Translations under genes and position numbers: made by a program
Notes under the pieces: model-generated
Database searches by the model: none
Told to the model about the DNA's origin: nothing
Seen by the model: the letters and a program-made list of their open reading frames with translations, nothing else
In this document: positions 10,993 to 22,077 of the stretch, in pieces
Layout: the number at the start of each line of letters is the position of its first letter
How positions within the stretch are numbered: position 1 is the stretch's first letter
Assembly: GCA_025526935.1 (NCBI GenBank)
Contig: JAHLKD010000115.1
Location: 1-64,000, forward strand
Origin: Cladochytrium replicatum
Lineage: Eukaryota; Chytridiomycota; Chytridiomycetes; Cladochytriales; Cladochytriaceae
Direction of reading: 5' to 3'
Length of the DNA stretch: 64,000 nt

Positions 10993-11593
10993 TGTTAAGT
11001 ATTTCGATTGATGGACTTGGCCAATCCAGTCATTGATAGTACAAAAACACAAACGCCCGATATACAGAAATGTCACTCTTCACTGAGCAACATTTCTAAC
11101 TATTGAACTAAAGCATATAGATGATGATCTATTACGAGTTTGGATACCTCCGGTTATTTCTTCATGGGTTATATTTATTGCAGCCATAGGTATAGTAAAC
11201 TGTCATTACTTTTCTATCATCCACTTGTAGAAGTGAAGCCCGGATCAGATCACAGCAAAGGTTTACATATGATTAACGCGTTCGTGGGAATCATGTGTGA
11301 GAACAATCCTGTTGAGGAGAGCTAGATCTCACGCACAGCTTAGCATGATTATGCTTCGCTACGCCTGTGAGAAGAAGAGTCAAACCTTATCGCTTCGATC
11401 CAGATCTTCCGGAAGGAAAAGCCAAAACGACAGTACACTTATTTAAGGAGCCTGTGGCGATACACACAAGGAGCATTCTCTTGCGCTAGTACTTGTGACT
11501 CGCAATCTTCTTTATTCATCTCTTAGAAACATTAACCCGTGAATTAGCAACACACACACAACCTGAGGATCCAGACCACAGCTTTGTTCAACA
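10993..11593 (+). repeat. 3' LTR of family A copia element
   Basis: A 601-bp LTR beginning TGTTAAGTATTTCG directly after the purine tract and ending TTTGTTCAACA. It matches the 5' LTR except for small indels that make the 5' LTR slightly longer. It is followed immediately by an inverted LTR, so the two form a large palindrome. Confidence 0.92.
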
Positions 11594-12165
11594 AGGTTGT
11601 GTGTGTTGCTAATTCACGGGTTAATGTTTCTAAGAGATGAATAAAGAAGATTGCGAGTCACAAGTACTAGCGCAAGAGAAAATGCTCCTTGTGTGTATCG
11701 CCACAGGCTCCTTAAATAAGTGTACTGTCGTTTTGGCTTTTCCTTCCGGAAGATCTGGATCGAAGCGATAAGGTTTGACTCTTCTTCTCACAGGCGTAGC
11801 GAAGCATAATCATGCTAAGCTGTGCGTGAGATCTAGCTCTCCTCAACAGGATTGTTCTCACACATGATTCCCACGAACGCGTTAATCATATGTAAACCTT
11901 TGCTGTGATCTGATCCGGGCTTCACTTCTACAAGTGGATGATAGAAAAGTAATGACAGTTTACTATACCTATGGCCGCAATAAATATAACCCATGAAGAA
12001 ATACCCGGAGGTATCCAAACTCGTAATAGATCATCATCTATATGCTTTAGTTCAATAGTTAGAAATGTTGCTCAGTGAAGAGTGACATTTCTGTATATCG
12101 GGCGTTTGTGTTTTTGTACTATCAATGACTGGATTGGCCAAGTCCATCAATCGAAATACTTAACA
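11594..12165 (-). repeat. Inverted, 3'-truncated family A LTR
   Basis: Reverse complement of the family A LTR from its TGTTAAG start (at 12165) to within about 30 bp of its end. The missing terminal segment (CTGAGGATCC...CAACA) is the part that would form the loop of the palindrome with 10993-11593. Confidence 0.9.
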
Positions 12166-12295
12166 CATAGACGATTCGATCGGAGCTTGACAGCCAGCAC
12201 TGAAAATTCGGCGAAGTCCATCGACTTTGCCTTTTGCTGACGCATAAGCTCTGACTCGATTCATGTCGCGTTTTGGGAAACATTCGCATAGAATT
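12166..12295 (-). mobile_element. Gag fragment of a family A element (minus strand)
   Basis: This 130-bp piece is the reverse complement of about 6057-6186 in the complete A copy, within gag. It lies between an inverted A LTR and an inverted B LTR. Together with 1-3037 (A positions 9494 to 6414) and 16782-17799 (A positions 6047 to the LTR start) it continues the same minus-strand element in the right order, with about 225 bp and about 10 bp lost at the two breaks. Confidence 0.8.
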
Positions 12296-12975
12296 GTCGA
12301 AGTTTGGTTTGAGGGCGATGTGATTTGATCAGTTTTAGTGCTGCTGATCTGGGACTTGCGCTAGAGATAGTCCTCAGGTTGATCTGTTTATGTGCAGAGT
12401 TTCGTGTTTCTCCAATCACGCTCTTGCACCACAGCCACCCGAAATCTCATATCGCCACAGGCTCTTTGAATTGTGCAAACAATTCAAATATACTGTCGTT
12501 TCGGCTTTTATAATTAACCTGTGGCTATAGATATATGGAAATATCTAATATAAACATTATTCTCTCGAATAGAGAGATATAGATCCCAGTGATCGTTCAC
12601 AATAACCATTGTGAGCAGAACATGAAGATTAGCTATAATCTTGTCTACAATGACATGTTCTCTATGAGAAATAAGTATGTAGTACCTTGCATTAATATCA
12701 TACGAGATGTACTCGAGTATGATATAACTGTCAGCAGCAAACTGATTAGCATCACATTCTTTCTCAAACGCGTGATCACTCGCAGAACTCTACTAGATTC
12801 CAATGAGTAAAGGAGGATGTCTTCATGACCAATAGTTAGAAATGCCAGTTCTTTCATGTAATGTATGATTACGCATGAACTTGTCCCAGACGTCTCTGGT
12901 AAGGCTATTTCCCCTCAGTGTCGGTAGTGGATGAAGACTGGAGTAGCTAGTTCCATATATGTGCATGCATCAACA
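12296..12975 (-). repeat. Inverted family B LTR and leader
   Basis: Reverse complement of 3038-3704: the family B LTR (its TGTTGATGCATG start is at 12975) plus the short leader down to the zinc-knuckle remnant. It differs from the forward copy by scattered substitutions and small indels. At 12976 the sequence switches to forward-strand family B integrase, so the junction is a rearrangement, not a normal element end. Confidence 0.8.
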
Positions 12976-13300
12976 AGGCTGTACAAAGTCCAATTTACTC
13001 AACGCTAAGTCCAGCACTGAGGAAATTATATCGCCTATATACTGGTGCAGTACCAATTGTCAGAAATGGCAAAACAATAGGTCACTGGCAGATTATCGTA
13101 GATGAATACAGTTCTCACATCACAATCTACTTCTTGCAACGAAAGAGCGAAGCCTCTGATAGTATGCTAAGACACATCGCAGATGTTGAAAATAGATTTC
13201 TGCCACTTCACGTCTATGAAGTGAGATCCGATTCTGGAGAACTATTGTCAAACCAATTCTTGACTTGGTGTAGTAACAAGGTACCACGCATACATGCGCG
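12976..13300 (+). pseudogene. Family B integrase fragment fused to family A pol
   Basis: Forward-strand family B integrase, duplicating 4801-5021 and continuing past the point where the other copy was cut (ENRFLPLHVYEVRSDSGEL, 13184-13240). Near 13300 it changes within a few bases into family A integrase (ENRNHPLHVAELRSDSGEL). The join repeats the same short region of integrase, so it is not a clean domain swap and is out of register. Confidence 0.78.
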
Positions 13301-13611
13301 AAAATCGCAATCACCCATTACACGTTGCTGAACTACGTTCCGATTCAGGAGAATTGATTACGAAACGGTTGATCCAATGGTGCAATACCAAGATTCCTCG
13401 CATCCACGTCCACCCAGCACCTCCGTCAGTAAAAGAACTCGATGGTCTATCAGAGCGGAATATACAATCAATCAAGTATATGTCGGACGCGATGCTGCTA
13501 CAAGCTGGACTACCACAAACACTTCAATTCATGCAACTCTCCATCCTATACGCTGCGGTCGTCAAGAACGCTACTTTCCATTCAGCTGTGAATGCGATTC
13601 CGTACTGTGTT

Positions 13612-16055
13612 ACCTTGACAAGCGGATAGATTTGGCAACTATCCACGCCTTTGGAACACTCGTTAGTTTGTGGATCTCACACGAACAAAGGTTGGCGCGC
13701 AGAATCCGAGACAAGTCTGAACTAGGTCTGTTTCTCGGATACAAGGGTGAAGACCTGAAGATCGTCATAGCACTCAATTTTCGGACAAACACAATAGGCG
13801 AATACTTCCATGTTACGTTCCACGAGGGAGTTTTTGTTGGTTATAATCCTACCCGACAGTTACTCGACGATCTTACGGTACAATATCCACTGAAGGCTGG
13901 GACATATTTCGATGTTGATCAAATACCAACCGGGGGTCAGGGGGTGCAAGAGACGACTGTTGAGTTTGTCTCAGAAAATTTCCCGATTTCTACTGTTGCA
14001 GACGAAGAAATCGATGAGGATATGAACAACGACCCCATATATTACCGCTTAGAAGAAGCCGGTGACATGCATGTTGTTGAACATTTACGTGGACTACACG
14101 ATGATGACCCAGACGATGCTGATTACGATCCAAATGCTGCTTTATTGACTCCACAATCCATTACTGAAGAATCTCCGAATTTGTCTTCCGTATCTCCTGT
14201 AGAGGAATATGATGCACAACTCGAAAGTGATCTTCAATTCATTGGAGAAGATGTCGACGAAGCGTATGCAGCAAGAAAACAAAAACGTCAAGCAAGTGCA
14301 AATTTGTCGAACGCCAAAAAGAAACAAAATTCCTTGTTTACCCGATCCGTTCCTAATATCGATTGGACCCTGAAGGCTGATTCCTCATATCCAACACAAC
14401 CAATTGCGAATGGAAATTTACGGACTGCACCAAAGACTCTTCGTGAGGCTTTATCACGATCCGATGAGGCTCCATTCTGGTTAGCGGCGATGAAGGAGGA
14501 AGTTACACAACTAGTCGGCAACAATACTTGGGCTGAAACGTTTTTACCTGATGGACGGAATTTATTATCGGGCAAATGGGTTTTCACATATAAGCTTGAC
14601 GAACATGGCAATGTTACTCGATTCAAAGCACGTTGGGTCGTACGAGGATTTTCACAGATTGAAGGATTGGATTTCGATGAAACCTATTCTCCAGTTACGA
14701 AAACGTCCACGATCCGTTTTCTGATTGCATTAGCAGCATTAGTCGGCATGATAATATTCCAGTTTGATATCAAGGGTGCATATCTCAATGCGATACTGGA
14801 AGAAGAGAACTATGTCGAACTCCCTCATGGTTTCGGACGAGTAGATTTCCGGAATCGACCCATCGTCTGCAGACTTATCAAAAGTCTGTACGGTCTACAC
14901 CAGGCAGCTCGAGAATGGTACAAAACTCTTTGGAAACAATATCTCAGTGTTGGTTTCGTGAGGAATATTGCAGACATCTGTCATTTCTGGCGATACAATC
15001 CAACAAATAATACCCGCGAACACACTACCGTTCATGTCGATGATATACTACATTTTTCCACAGATCCAAACGCATATCATCGGTTTCAGACCGATTTGGA
15101 AACTTCGTTCACAGTAGGCAGTACTTCGAAGGCGAAATGGATTCTGAAAATGGAGTTATTGCAGACAACGGAAGGATATTTCCTTAGCAATGCATTGAAC
15201 GTAAAGAAGATTCTCGAAGAAGCGAATTTATGGGGTCCCAACATCAAACCGACCAAAACACCGATGTCGAAATCATATATCTTTGATGAGACCACACCAA
15301 CACTGTCCGATGCCGAGGCAACACAATTTCGATCAATGTTAATGAAGATATCGTACGTGGCGACTAAGACACGACCGGATATTTCATACGCAGTCAATAT
15401 TTTGGCACAACATCAGATTGATCCTCGACAGTCAGAATCAAAGGCTCTCTATCGATTACAACGATATTTACTCGGTACTTGGGATTACGGTTTACACTAT
15501 ACACGGACTGGTATCACGTCTCCGATGCTAAGACCCGACGGTCTCTACATGTTTGATTCGGCTAACAACCCACAAGGTTATGCCGATGCAGACTGGGCGG
15601 GCGATGCAGATAGATACTCACGAACCGGTTACGTGGTAATGTTCGCTTATGCGGCAATCAGTTGGCAATCGATTCGACAGCAGACTATTGCAGCCTCGTC
15701 GTCGGAAGCCGAACTGTATGCGCTGAACGAACTATCGCGTGAGATGAAGTGGATGAAAAATCTTATGACGGGTATTGGAATTACGTTGTTCAATCCGCTC
15801 CGTTTATGGCAAGACAATCAATCCACCGAGTCTATCGCAAACAATCTGTTCAACAACAAACGGACCAAACACATGGACGTTCGCGAGAGATTTGTGAATC
15901 TCCAAGTTGAACAGAAACATCAGGAGTTACACCATATGGATACTTCTGATATGATCGCGGACATCTTAACTAAACCTCTTGGAAGTAAATTATACCTTAA
16001 ACACAGGGGCTCGTTGGGGCTAGTCAGTCAGTCTTCACTTAATATACTATCTTGA
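13612..16055 (+). pseudogene. pol: Integrase C-terminus, reverse transcriptase and RNase H in one open frame (family A)
   Basis: An uninterrupted frame over the end of integrase, an acidic linker, reverse transcriptase (FDIKGAYLNA, HVDDILHF) and RNase H (YADADWAGD, SSSEAELYAL) to the stop at 16055. Unlike the copy at 6647-10865 it has no frameshift at NNTWAET (about 14530), so it shows the ancestral pol frame there. It cannot be expressed normally because gag, protease and most of integrase are missing upstream. I label it a pseudogene. Confidence 0.82.
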
Positions 16056-16192
16056 ACGACCGGCTGGCGATGTCCATACAACTCACCTTTATTTCAATAG
16101 AATATCAACTTCAGCATTTACAGAAAGTTATGATCGGTTGAGTGATACTCTCGGTTGTACCTATCTAATGACTGAGGGGGTGTGTTAAGTAT

Positions 16193-16781
16193 TTCGATTG
16201 ATGGACTTGGCCAATCCAGTCATTGATAGTACAAAAACACAAACGCCCGATATACAGAAATGTCACTCTTCACCGAGCAACATTTCTAACTATTGAACTA
16301 AAGCATATAGATGATGATCTATTACGAGTTTGGATACCTCCGGTTATTTCTTCATGGGTTATATTTATTGCGGTCATAGGTATAGTAAACTGTCATTACT
16401 TTTCTATCATCCACTTGTAGAAGTGAAGCCCGGATCAGATCACAGCAAAGGTTTACATATGATTAACGCGTTCGTGGGAATCATGTGTGAGAACAATCCT
16501 GCTGAGGAGAGCTAGATCTCACGCACAGCTTAGCATGATTATGCTTCGCTACGCCTGTGAGAAGAAGAGTCAAACCTTATCGCTGCGATCCAGATCTTCC
16601 GGAAGGAAAAGCCAAAACGACAGTACACTTATTTAAGGAGCCTGTGGCAATACACACAAGGAGCATTCTCTTGCGCTAGCACTTGTGACTCACAATCTTC
16701 TTTATTCATCTCTTAGCAACATTAACCCGTGAATTAACAACACACACAACCTGAGGATCCAGACCACAGCTTTGTTCAACA
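16193..16781 (+). repeat. 3' LTR of the second forward family A copy
   Basis: Full-length family A LTR (TGTTAAG...GTTCAACA) after a purine tract, with a few substitutions relative to 10993-11593. Confidence 0.9.
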
Positions 16782-17200
16782 ACGTTATTGTCCGCTTGTT
16801 GCGCACGGTAATCTTGCATCTCGGCACGATATTGCGTACGTAAGCGACTGTTGTGTGTGACGATCGCCAAATGTTCACGTAGTTCTGCTTCCCATTGTGC
16901 TCGTGCTTCGTTAGCAGCTCCGCCAGCAGCTCCGACGATGACTATCGGACGCTGTGGGCGATTTCCTTCCGCTTCGTAATTCGGACTATCAGGAAGAGCC
17001 ATTGGTTCTTGGAGAAGCATAGTGCCAGCGCCGCCACGTAAGTTTGCGTAAGTCTGCACTTGTTCCATGTACAGATCGAAATCCTGCAGCGTTTTACCGG
17101 TGAATGGCTTCGGCCGCGAAGATGTGGTGTCATTCGATCGTGAACCCATCTTGTCGTTGTTGTCCAAAGAAATGTGTTAAGCAACGATTCGTAACTATTG
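16782..17200 (-). mobile_element. Start of gag and leader of a family A element (minus strand)
   Basis: Reverse complement of the leader and first part of gag of the complete A copy (about 5629-6047). Read on the minus strand the gag start (MGSRSNDTTSSRPK) is preserved, and the frame then runs into the opposing LTR at 16781. It continues 5' into the LTR at 17201-17799. Confidence 0.87.
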
Positions 17201-17799
17201 TGTTGAACAAAGCTGCGGTCTGGATCCTCAGGTTGTGTGTGTTGTTAATTCACGGGTTAATGTTGCTAAGAGATGAATAAAGAAGATTGCGAGTCACAAG
17301 TGCTAGCGCAAGAGAATGCTCCTTGTGTGTATCGCCACAGGCTCCTTAAATAAGTGTACTGTCGTTTTGGCTTTTCCTTCCGGAAGATCTGGATCGCAGC
17401 GATAAGGTTTGACTCTTCTTCTCACAGGCGTAGTGAAGCATAATCATGCTAAGCTGTGCGTGAGATCTAGCTCTCCTCAGCAGGATTGTTCTCACACATG
17501 ATTCCCACGAACGCGTTAATCATATGTAAACCTTTGCTGTGATCTGATCCGGGCTTCACTTCTACAAGTGGATGATAGAAAAGTAATGACAGTTTACTAT
17601 ACCTATGACCGCAATAAATATAACCCATGAAGAAATTACCGGAGGTATCCAAACTCGTAATAGATCATCATCTATATGCTTTAGTTCAATAGTTAGAAAT
17701 GTTGCTCGGTGAAGAGTGACATTTCTGTATATCGGGCGTTTGTGTTTTTGTACTATCAATGACTGGATTGGCCAAGTCCACCAATCGAAATACTTAACA
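17201..17799 (-). repeat. 5' LTR of the minus-strand family A element
   Basis: Reverse complement of a full family A LTR, from TGTTGAACAAAG at 17201 to ...ACTTAACA at 17799. On this reading it is the 5' LTR of the split minus-strand element that also supplies 1-3037, and the sequence right of it is hAT transposase, the host of the insertion. Confidence 0.9.
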
Positions 17800-19803
17800 G
17801 AGAACATGTTTGGTTGCGAAATGCAAGTGGAGCCAGAAGGTCGATAAGACGGGATCAACAAAAAACTTCCTCCGGCATCTGAAAAACCACCATGGAAGTA
17901 TTGCCAGGTCGCTTGGACTGTTGGACATCGTCCCCAAGGGATAATAGATAGTGAATTTCGGCTTGCAGGAGAAGGAGCAAAACTTTGTGTTCAATCCAGA
18001 CGTAGCGTGGCGGTCGATTTTGGACTGGATTGCTGCAGACAATCAGAGTTTTACTGTTGTGGAGAACGAGTTCTTTGTCAGCATGCTGAAGACTTTTCAG
18101 CCAAACTATACACCAAAGACGACAAAAGCAGTGAAGCAAAAGGAGATGGATCTTTACAATAGGCTGAAGGAGCTCGTTAAAGGTCTGATTGTTGGTTCGC
18201 CTTCAAAAGTATCAATAACAGCTGACTGTTGGACATCGAAGAACCAGATTTCTTTTCTTGGAATTACTGCCACTTCATCACGAAAGAATGGGAGCCGCAG
18301 GACTTGCTGCTGCAGATGATTCCGATGGTTGGAAAGCATGAAGGCGTCGCCATGGCTAATCAGCTTGTCAAGTGTCTGGATGAATTTGGCATGCTATCGG
18401 GTGAACGCTTATTGTGCATTACAACCGACAACGGTTCAAACAACTTTACCATGAGTGCTAAGCTGGAGACGCTATTGGAAGATAGGGATATTGCGTGGTC
18501 TGCAGAAACTCAACACATGCGGTGCATGGCACACATTATCAATCTTGCAGCAAAGGATTTTATTGATACATTCGCGCCCGCAGGGGACACAGTCGCAAAT
18601 GACAATAACTCCGGCGTTAATGTCAGAAACCTTCTTCGACGGCTAGTCAGAGGAATCCGGTCTTCCCCAAAACAACGAAGCTCATTTATTGATTCGTGCC
18701 GATTTGTGAAACTGGTTCCTCTATTACCAATTATCGATGTGACAACTCACTGGAATAGCAAGTTCTATATGGTCAAACGAGCCTTACAGCTACGAGAGGC
18801 AATGGACAAAATATGCTGGATTGAAGATTCTTTGAAAGATTGGTCAATAAATCCAAAGCAATGGGAGGTCCTACAGAAGATCCGGGATGGTTTGAGTGTT
18901 TTCGAGGTTATATCAAAGGCAATCGAGGGGTCTAGATATCCAACACTTCCGCTTGTTATTCCATTTTACAACGATCTTATCGATCAACTGGAGGACCTAG
19001 AGGAGGCAGAATTGGATGAAACTTTCACCAAAGCATTTCGAAATGCACTAGATAAGCTGAGAATATATTACTCAATCGCTAAGAGCCCGTGTTTAGCAGT
19101 TGCTATGGTACTCGATCCTCGTTTTAAGGATCAATATTATCGATTTTCAAAGGCTTGGGAGAAAGATGTAGGAAGGGATCAGGTCACCCTAGTGCGGAAA
19201 GTCTGGGAGGAATTGTATAAGTCACGGAAAATCAAGAACAGTGGTGCCGATGTTTTTGGAAACACGCCAGAACGTCGACACGATTCGAGCGGAGCTTCCG
19301 GTGATAGACAGAAAAAAACGGACGCTGAACGCTTGAGAGCCATTAGATCCGTTTTCATCTGGCAAGAAGAGATTCCTGAGGAAAAAGATGAGCTGGATCG
19401 CTATCTTGGCGATCAGGTACTCCGCGGTATTGATTCTGATGGGAAGCCAATCAATATTATGGACTGGTGGAAGACTGTTGGAAGTGTGAACTTTCCAGCC
19501 CTAAGCCAGATGGCAATGGACTATTTAGGAATACCAGCAACAAGCGCTCCAGTCGAACGAAAGTTTTCAGCTGGGGTTGATTTGGTACCTGCAACTCGCA
19601 ACCGCCTTGCTCCAAGAACAATAAATGCGTTGATGTGCCGTCATGACTGGTTGCATCAATTGAGTGCTGAAGAACCATTCAAAAATGATTCCCTAGATTC
19701 AAAAAGTGATGTTAGTGAGGATTTTGTAAAGGTGCATAATTTTGGCGAGGATTTTGATGTGGTATTAGAGTTGGAAGCAACTGATGATAACCCACTCTTT
19801 TAA
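17800..19803 (+). pseudogene. hAT-family transposase (truncated, frameshifted)
   Basis: A cut-and-paste DNA transposase of the hAT superfamily. The N-terminal BED-type zinc finger is partly kept (CKW...NFLRHLKNHHG, 17820-17900). The catalytic region follows (ITADCWTSKN; TTDNGSNNF with the conserved aspartate; MRCMAHIINL with C and H). The C-terminal hAT dimerisation domain is clear (MDYLGIPATSAPVERKFS and NRLAPRTINALMC, 19515-19640). Two stops lie near 17943, and one base is missing near 18268 compared with the copy at 43126, which reads through in frame there. The beginning is cut off at 17800 by the family A LTR. The rest runs open from 18229 to the stop at 19803. Not functional as it stands. 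Confidence 0.88.
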
Positions 19804-19835
19804 ATATAAATTGTTGTTTAGACTGTTCATCTGTT

Positions 19836-20245
19836 GAAGTACTGTCCAGGAGTTGAGAAAGTGACCGCCTGGACAGAATCCTATTGCGTGTAGTATTTGT
19901 AGAGAGGTTGGTTGTACTTGATTGAGATCAGTGAAGTATCAGTGAAGTACCGTCAATGAGTTGAGAAAGTGTCCGGGTGGACAGAAATCTGGGAGACTGA
20001 GTGTCACTGTGTCTGTCTGGGTAGAATAGGATTCTGTCCCCCCGGACACTTTCTCAACTCATTGACGGTACTTCAGTAATTTCTATCAGGTACAGCTAAC
20101 TCTATCAATGTTACTAGCAATAAGATTCTGTCTACCCGGACACTTTCTCAACTCATTGACGGTACTTCAGTGATCTCTATCAAGTACAGCTAACCTCTCT
20201 ATCAATTTTACTAGCAATAAGACTCTGTCCACCCGGACAGAATCC
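19836..20245. repeat. Cluster of about 43-bp inverted and direct repeats
   Basis: A 43-bp motif (GAAGTACCGTCAATGAGTTG... ending in GGGTGGACAGAA) occurs forward at 19836-19879 (divergent) and 19944-19986, and as its reverse complement at 20032-20074 and 20126-20168. A partial copy lies near 20222-20240. The arms at 19944 and 20032 could form a long hairpin. A linking segment (CTATCAATGTTACTAGCAAT) is also repeated. They look like transposon terminal repeats, but no matching element is evident. Confidence 0.75.
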
Positions 20246-20406
20246 TCTCTATCAATGTTACTAGCCAATTTCTTCCCTAGCTTATTATTATTTTCAGATC
20301 AGGTAGAAAACTATAGTGTCAAGGGAGTATTATAGCATACATTCCTGTAACATTCTGGCTAAGAACACCAGGCCCGTATCTTCCCACGACAAACAGTACA
20401 AACACC

Positions 20407-22030
20407 ATGCCTCGAACTACAAAGAAGCGAGCGTTGAAACAATCCAGACCATCATCTGAAAGAGAATCAAGTGCAGAACCTGTGACTGCACCTGAAACAT
20501 CTCTGGGATCGGGTTCTGAAGTGGAAGAAGCAGAAGTTGGCATTGATGTCAAATTGACAGATGTCAAATCGACAGCTCCTTCAAAGAAACCGGCGCGACG
20601 TGGTACTAAAGGGGATGCTGACTATTTGCTCATCGACGGACTCTGTCCTGCTTCAGACATACGACTTTGGTATCGAAAATTCAAAGCAAGCGGCCACAGC
20701 TACGACTCGGAGGAGTTCATCAGCAACTGTCAAACAAATCGTGATGAATGCGGCCCAAGATTTGTTCTTCAAGGGTTGATCGACCGACTTAACTCTGACA
20801 GCAAGCTAGTTCGTCAAGCCCTGAACAAAATTCACGATGAATGCAGTGGACGAACGGAGTTCATAACAGCAGCAAACGCCTATCATATGGAGTGCTTGAA
20901 AAGCTCTTCCTTTCAGAAGGAAACATCATTTCTGGACTTTTACAGGCGGCAGGGACACAAGTACGGCATTTACAGAGGAATGCCTGTCACTGCAAAGGTT
21001 GACGAGTTCCAAGCGACCAAACGAGCAGATGAGGACCGTGAAAGGACAAAACAGGTCCTCAAACAGTCAGAACGACTGTTGAACATGACAAAAGATCTTG
21101 AAGAGACTGCAATGAACGAGAGAAGGACCCGCATCGCAGCAGAAGTGCGAGAGAAGGCTCTCATTGATGAATTTGGGCAGGGCGGGTGCATTGATTCAGC
21201 ACCGCGAGCACAAAGAGCTAGCAAGATTCAGGGAGATCACCGCTGCAATGGAAAGGGAGAAGCAGGCAACTTCCCAGGAGATTTCACAATGGAAATCACG
21301 TGTGACCGCCCTGGGGGGAGAGCTTGCTGCTCTGAAACGACAGGCTGGTCATTCAGAAGCTGCAGCACCTGCGGCGCCAACATCAACAGGCGGCCTAATA
21401 AGCATATCGTCGGCTATCAAGGGGATTGGTAGAATTCCGAAGGTACATCGAACCAGTTCTCCAACGAGTTCCCTTGCATTGCTTAGCCTGCAGCAGCATC
21501 GTCGTACGGCTATCCTTTTGGTGAAAGAGGTCATCCAGGGTATCTGCTTCCAGATGCATAAGATCAATGAGGTTATTTATGACCTTAAATTGCCGTCTCT
21601 TCCACCATCAATCAAGTACGTCAATGTAAACTACGAAGTCCTCTCCCGAAATGAGTTTTTACGGCCCATATTTGTTGAATCAGACGACCGCTCAAGCCGA
21701 ATATCAACTTCAAGTAGCAGTTCTCGGAGCAGCCTTACTCTTCTTAGCTTGCACATTTTGCTCGGAAACTGGATACGGCACAATAATTCGCTAAGTACGT
21801 CTGCCACTATCTATCGCATGTTCAGGGCATTAGTGGATGCATATCCTTCTGAGTGGCTAAGGTTCTGGACGGCATACATCGGGCATCTTTCGTCCATAAC
21901 GCTCCCTGAGGTGGATTGGAAACCTTGGAAGACAGGTTTAGCCAAGGATTTCATGCTTTCAAATGACGACATTGATCGGTTCATCAGTACTGGGTTGGCG
22001 AAGGACGTAACCAGTGGTGGATGTGACTGA
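20407..22030 (+). pseudogene. Orphan coiled-coil protein gene, one frameshift
   Basis: I do not recognise this protein. The first frame (20407-21163) starts MPRTTKKRALKQ with a low-complexity acidic/serine head, followed by a globular-looking part containing LLIDGLCPASDIRLWYRKF and LDFYRRQGHKYGIYRG. A charged coiled coil (KQVLKQSERLLNMTKDLEET) comes next. At about 21165 the coding signal moves by one base, continuing the coiled coil (HKELARFREITAAMEREKQ) and then a C-terminal domain to 22030 (LRFWTAYIGHLSSITLPEVDWKPW). The two halves fit together as one protein of about 540 residues with a single one-base shift, so it is a recent pseudogene or carries a sequencing error. It follows the inverted-repeat cluster and may belong to a mobile element. 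Confidence 0.6.
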
Positions 22031-22077
22031 CGATATGAACCAGATACAGAAGCTGATTTGGGCTGTTCCACCTATCA

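Larger units (their letters stand above)
5022..11593 (+). mobile_element. Nearly complete Ty1/copia (Pseudoviridae-type) family A retrotransposon
   Basis: A 6.6-kb LTR retrotransposon with two LTRs, a gag ORF, and a pol with order protease, integrase, reverse transcriptase, RNase H, which is the copia order. A purine-rich tract (CTGAGGGGGTG, 10982-10992) lies directly before the 3' LTR. Gag and pol lie in different frames and overlap at 6647-6744. A further one-base insertion near 9343 breaks pol at the start of reverse transcriptase, so this copy is probably inactive. No matching target-site duplication is visible, because the 3' LTR abuts an inverted partial LTR. The sequence right after the 5' LTR (5629 onward) does not look like the usual TGGTATC-type primer binding site. 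Confidence 0.93.
13301..16781 (+). mobile_element. 3' half of a family A copia element (integrase-RT-RNase H-LTR)
   Basis: Forward-strand family A sequence from mid-integrase through RNase H, the purine tract (16182-16192) and the 3' LTR (16193-16781). It is very close in sequence to 8110-11593. One base is missing near 13611 compared with the complete copy, so the integrase frame (13294-13629) and the RT frame are out of phase. After the LTR comes minus-strand gag, not host flank. Confidence 0.88.

Noticed and set aside
11140-11325. Conserved 61-codon ORF repeated in every family A LTR (also 11833, 16330, 17467)
   Set aside because: It recurs only because the LTR recurs. It has no conserved start context or known domain and is shortened in the 5' LTR by indels.
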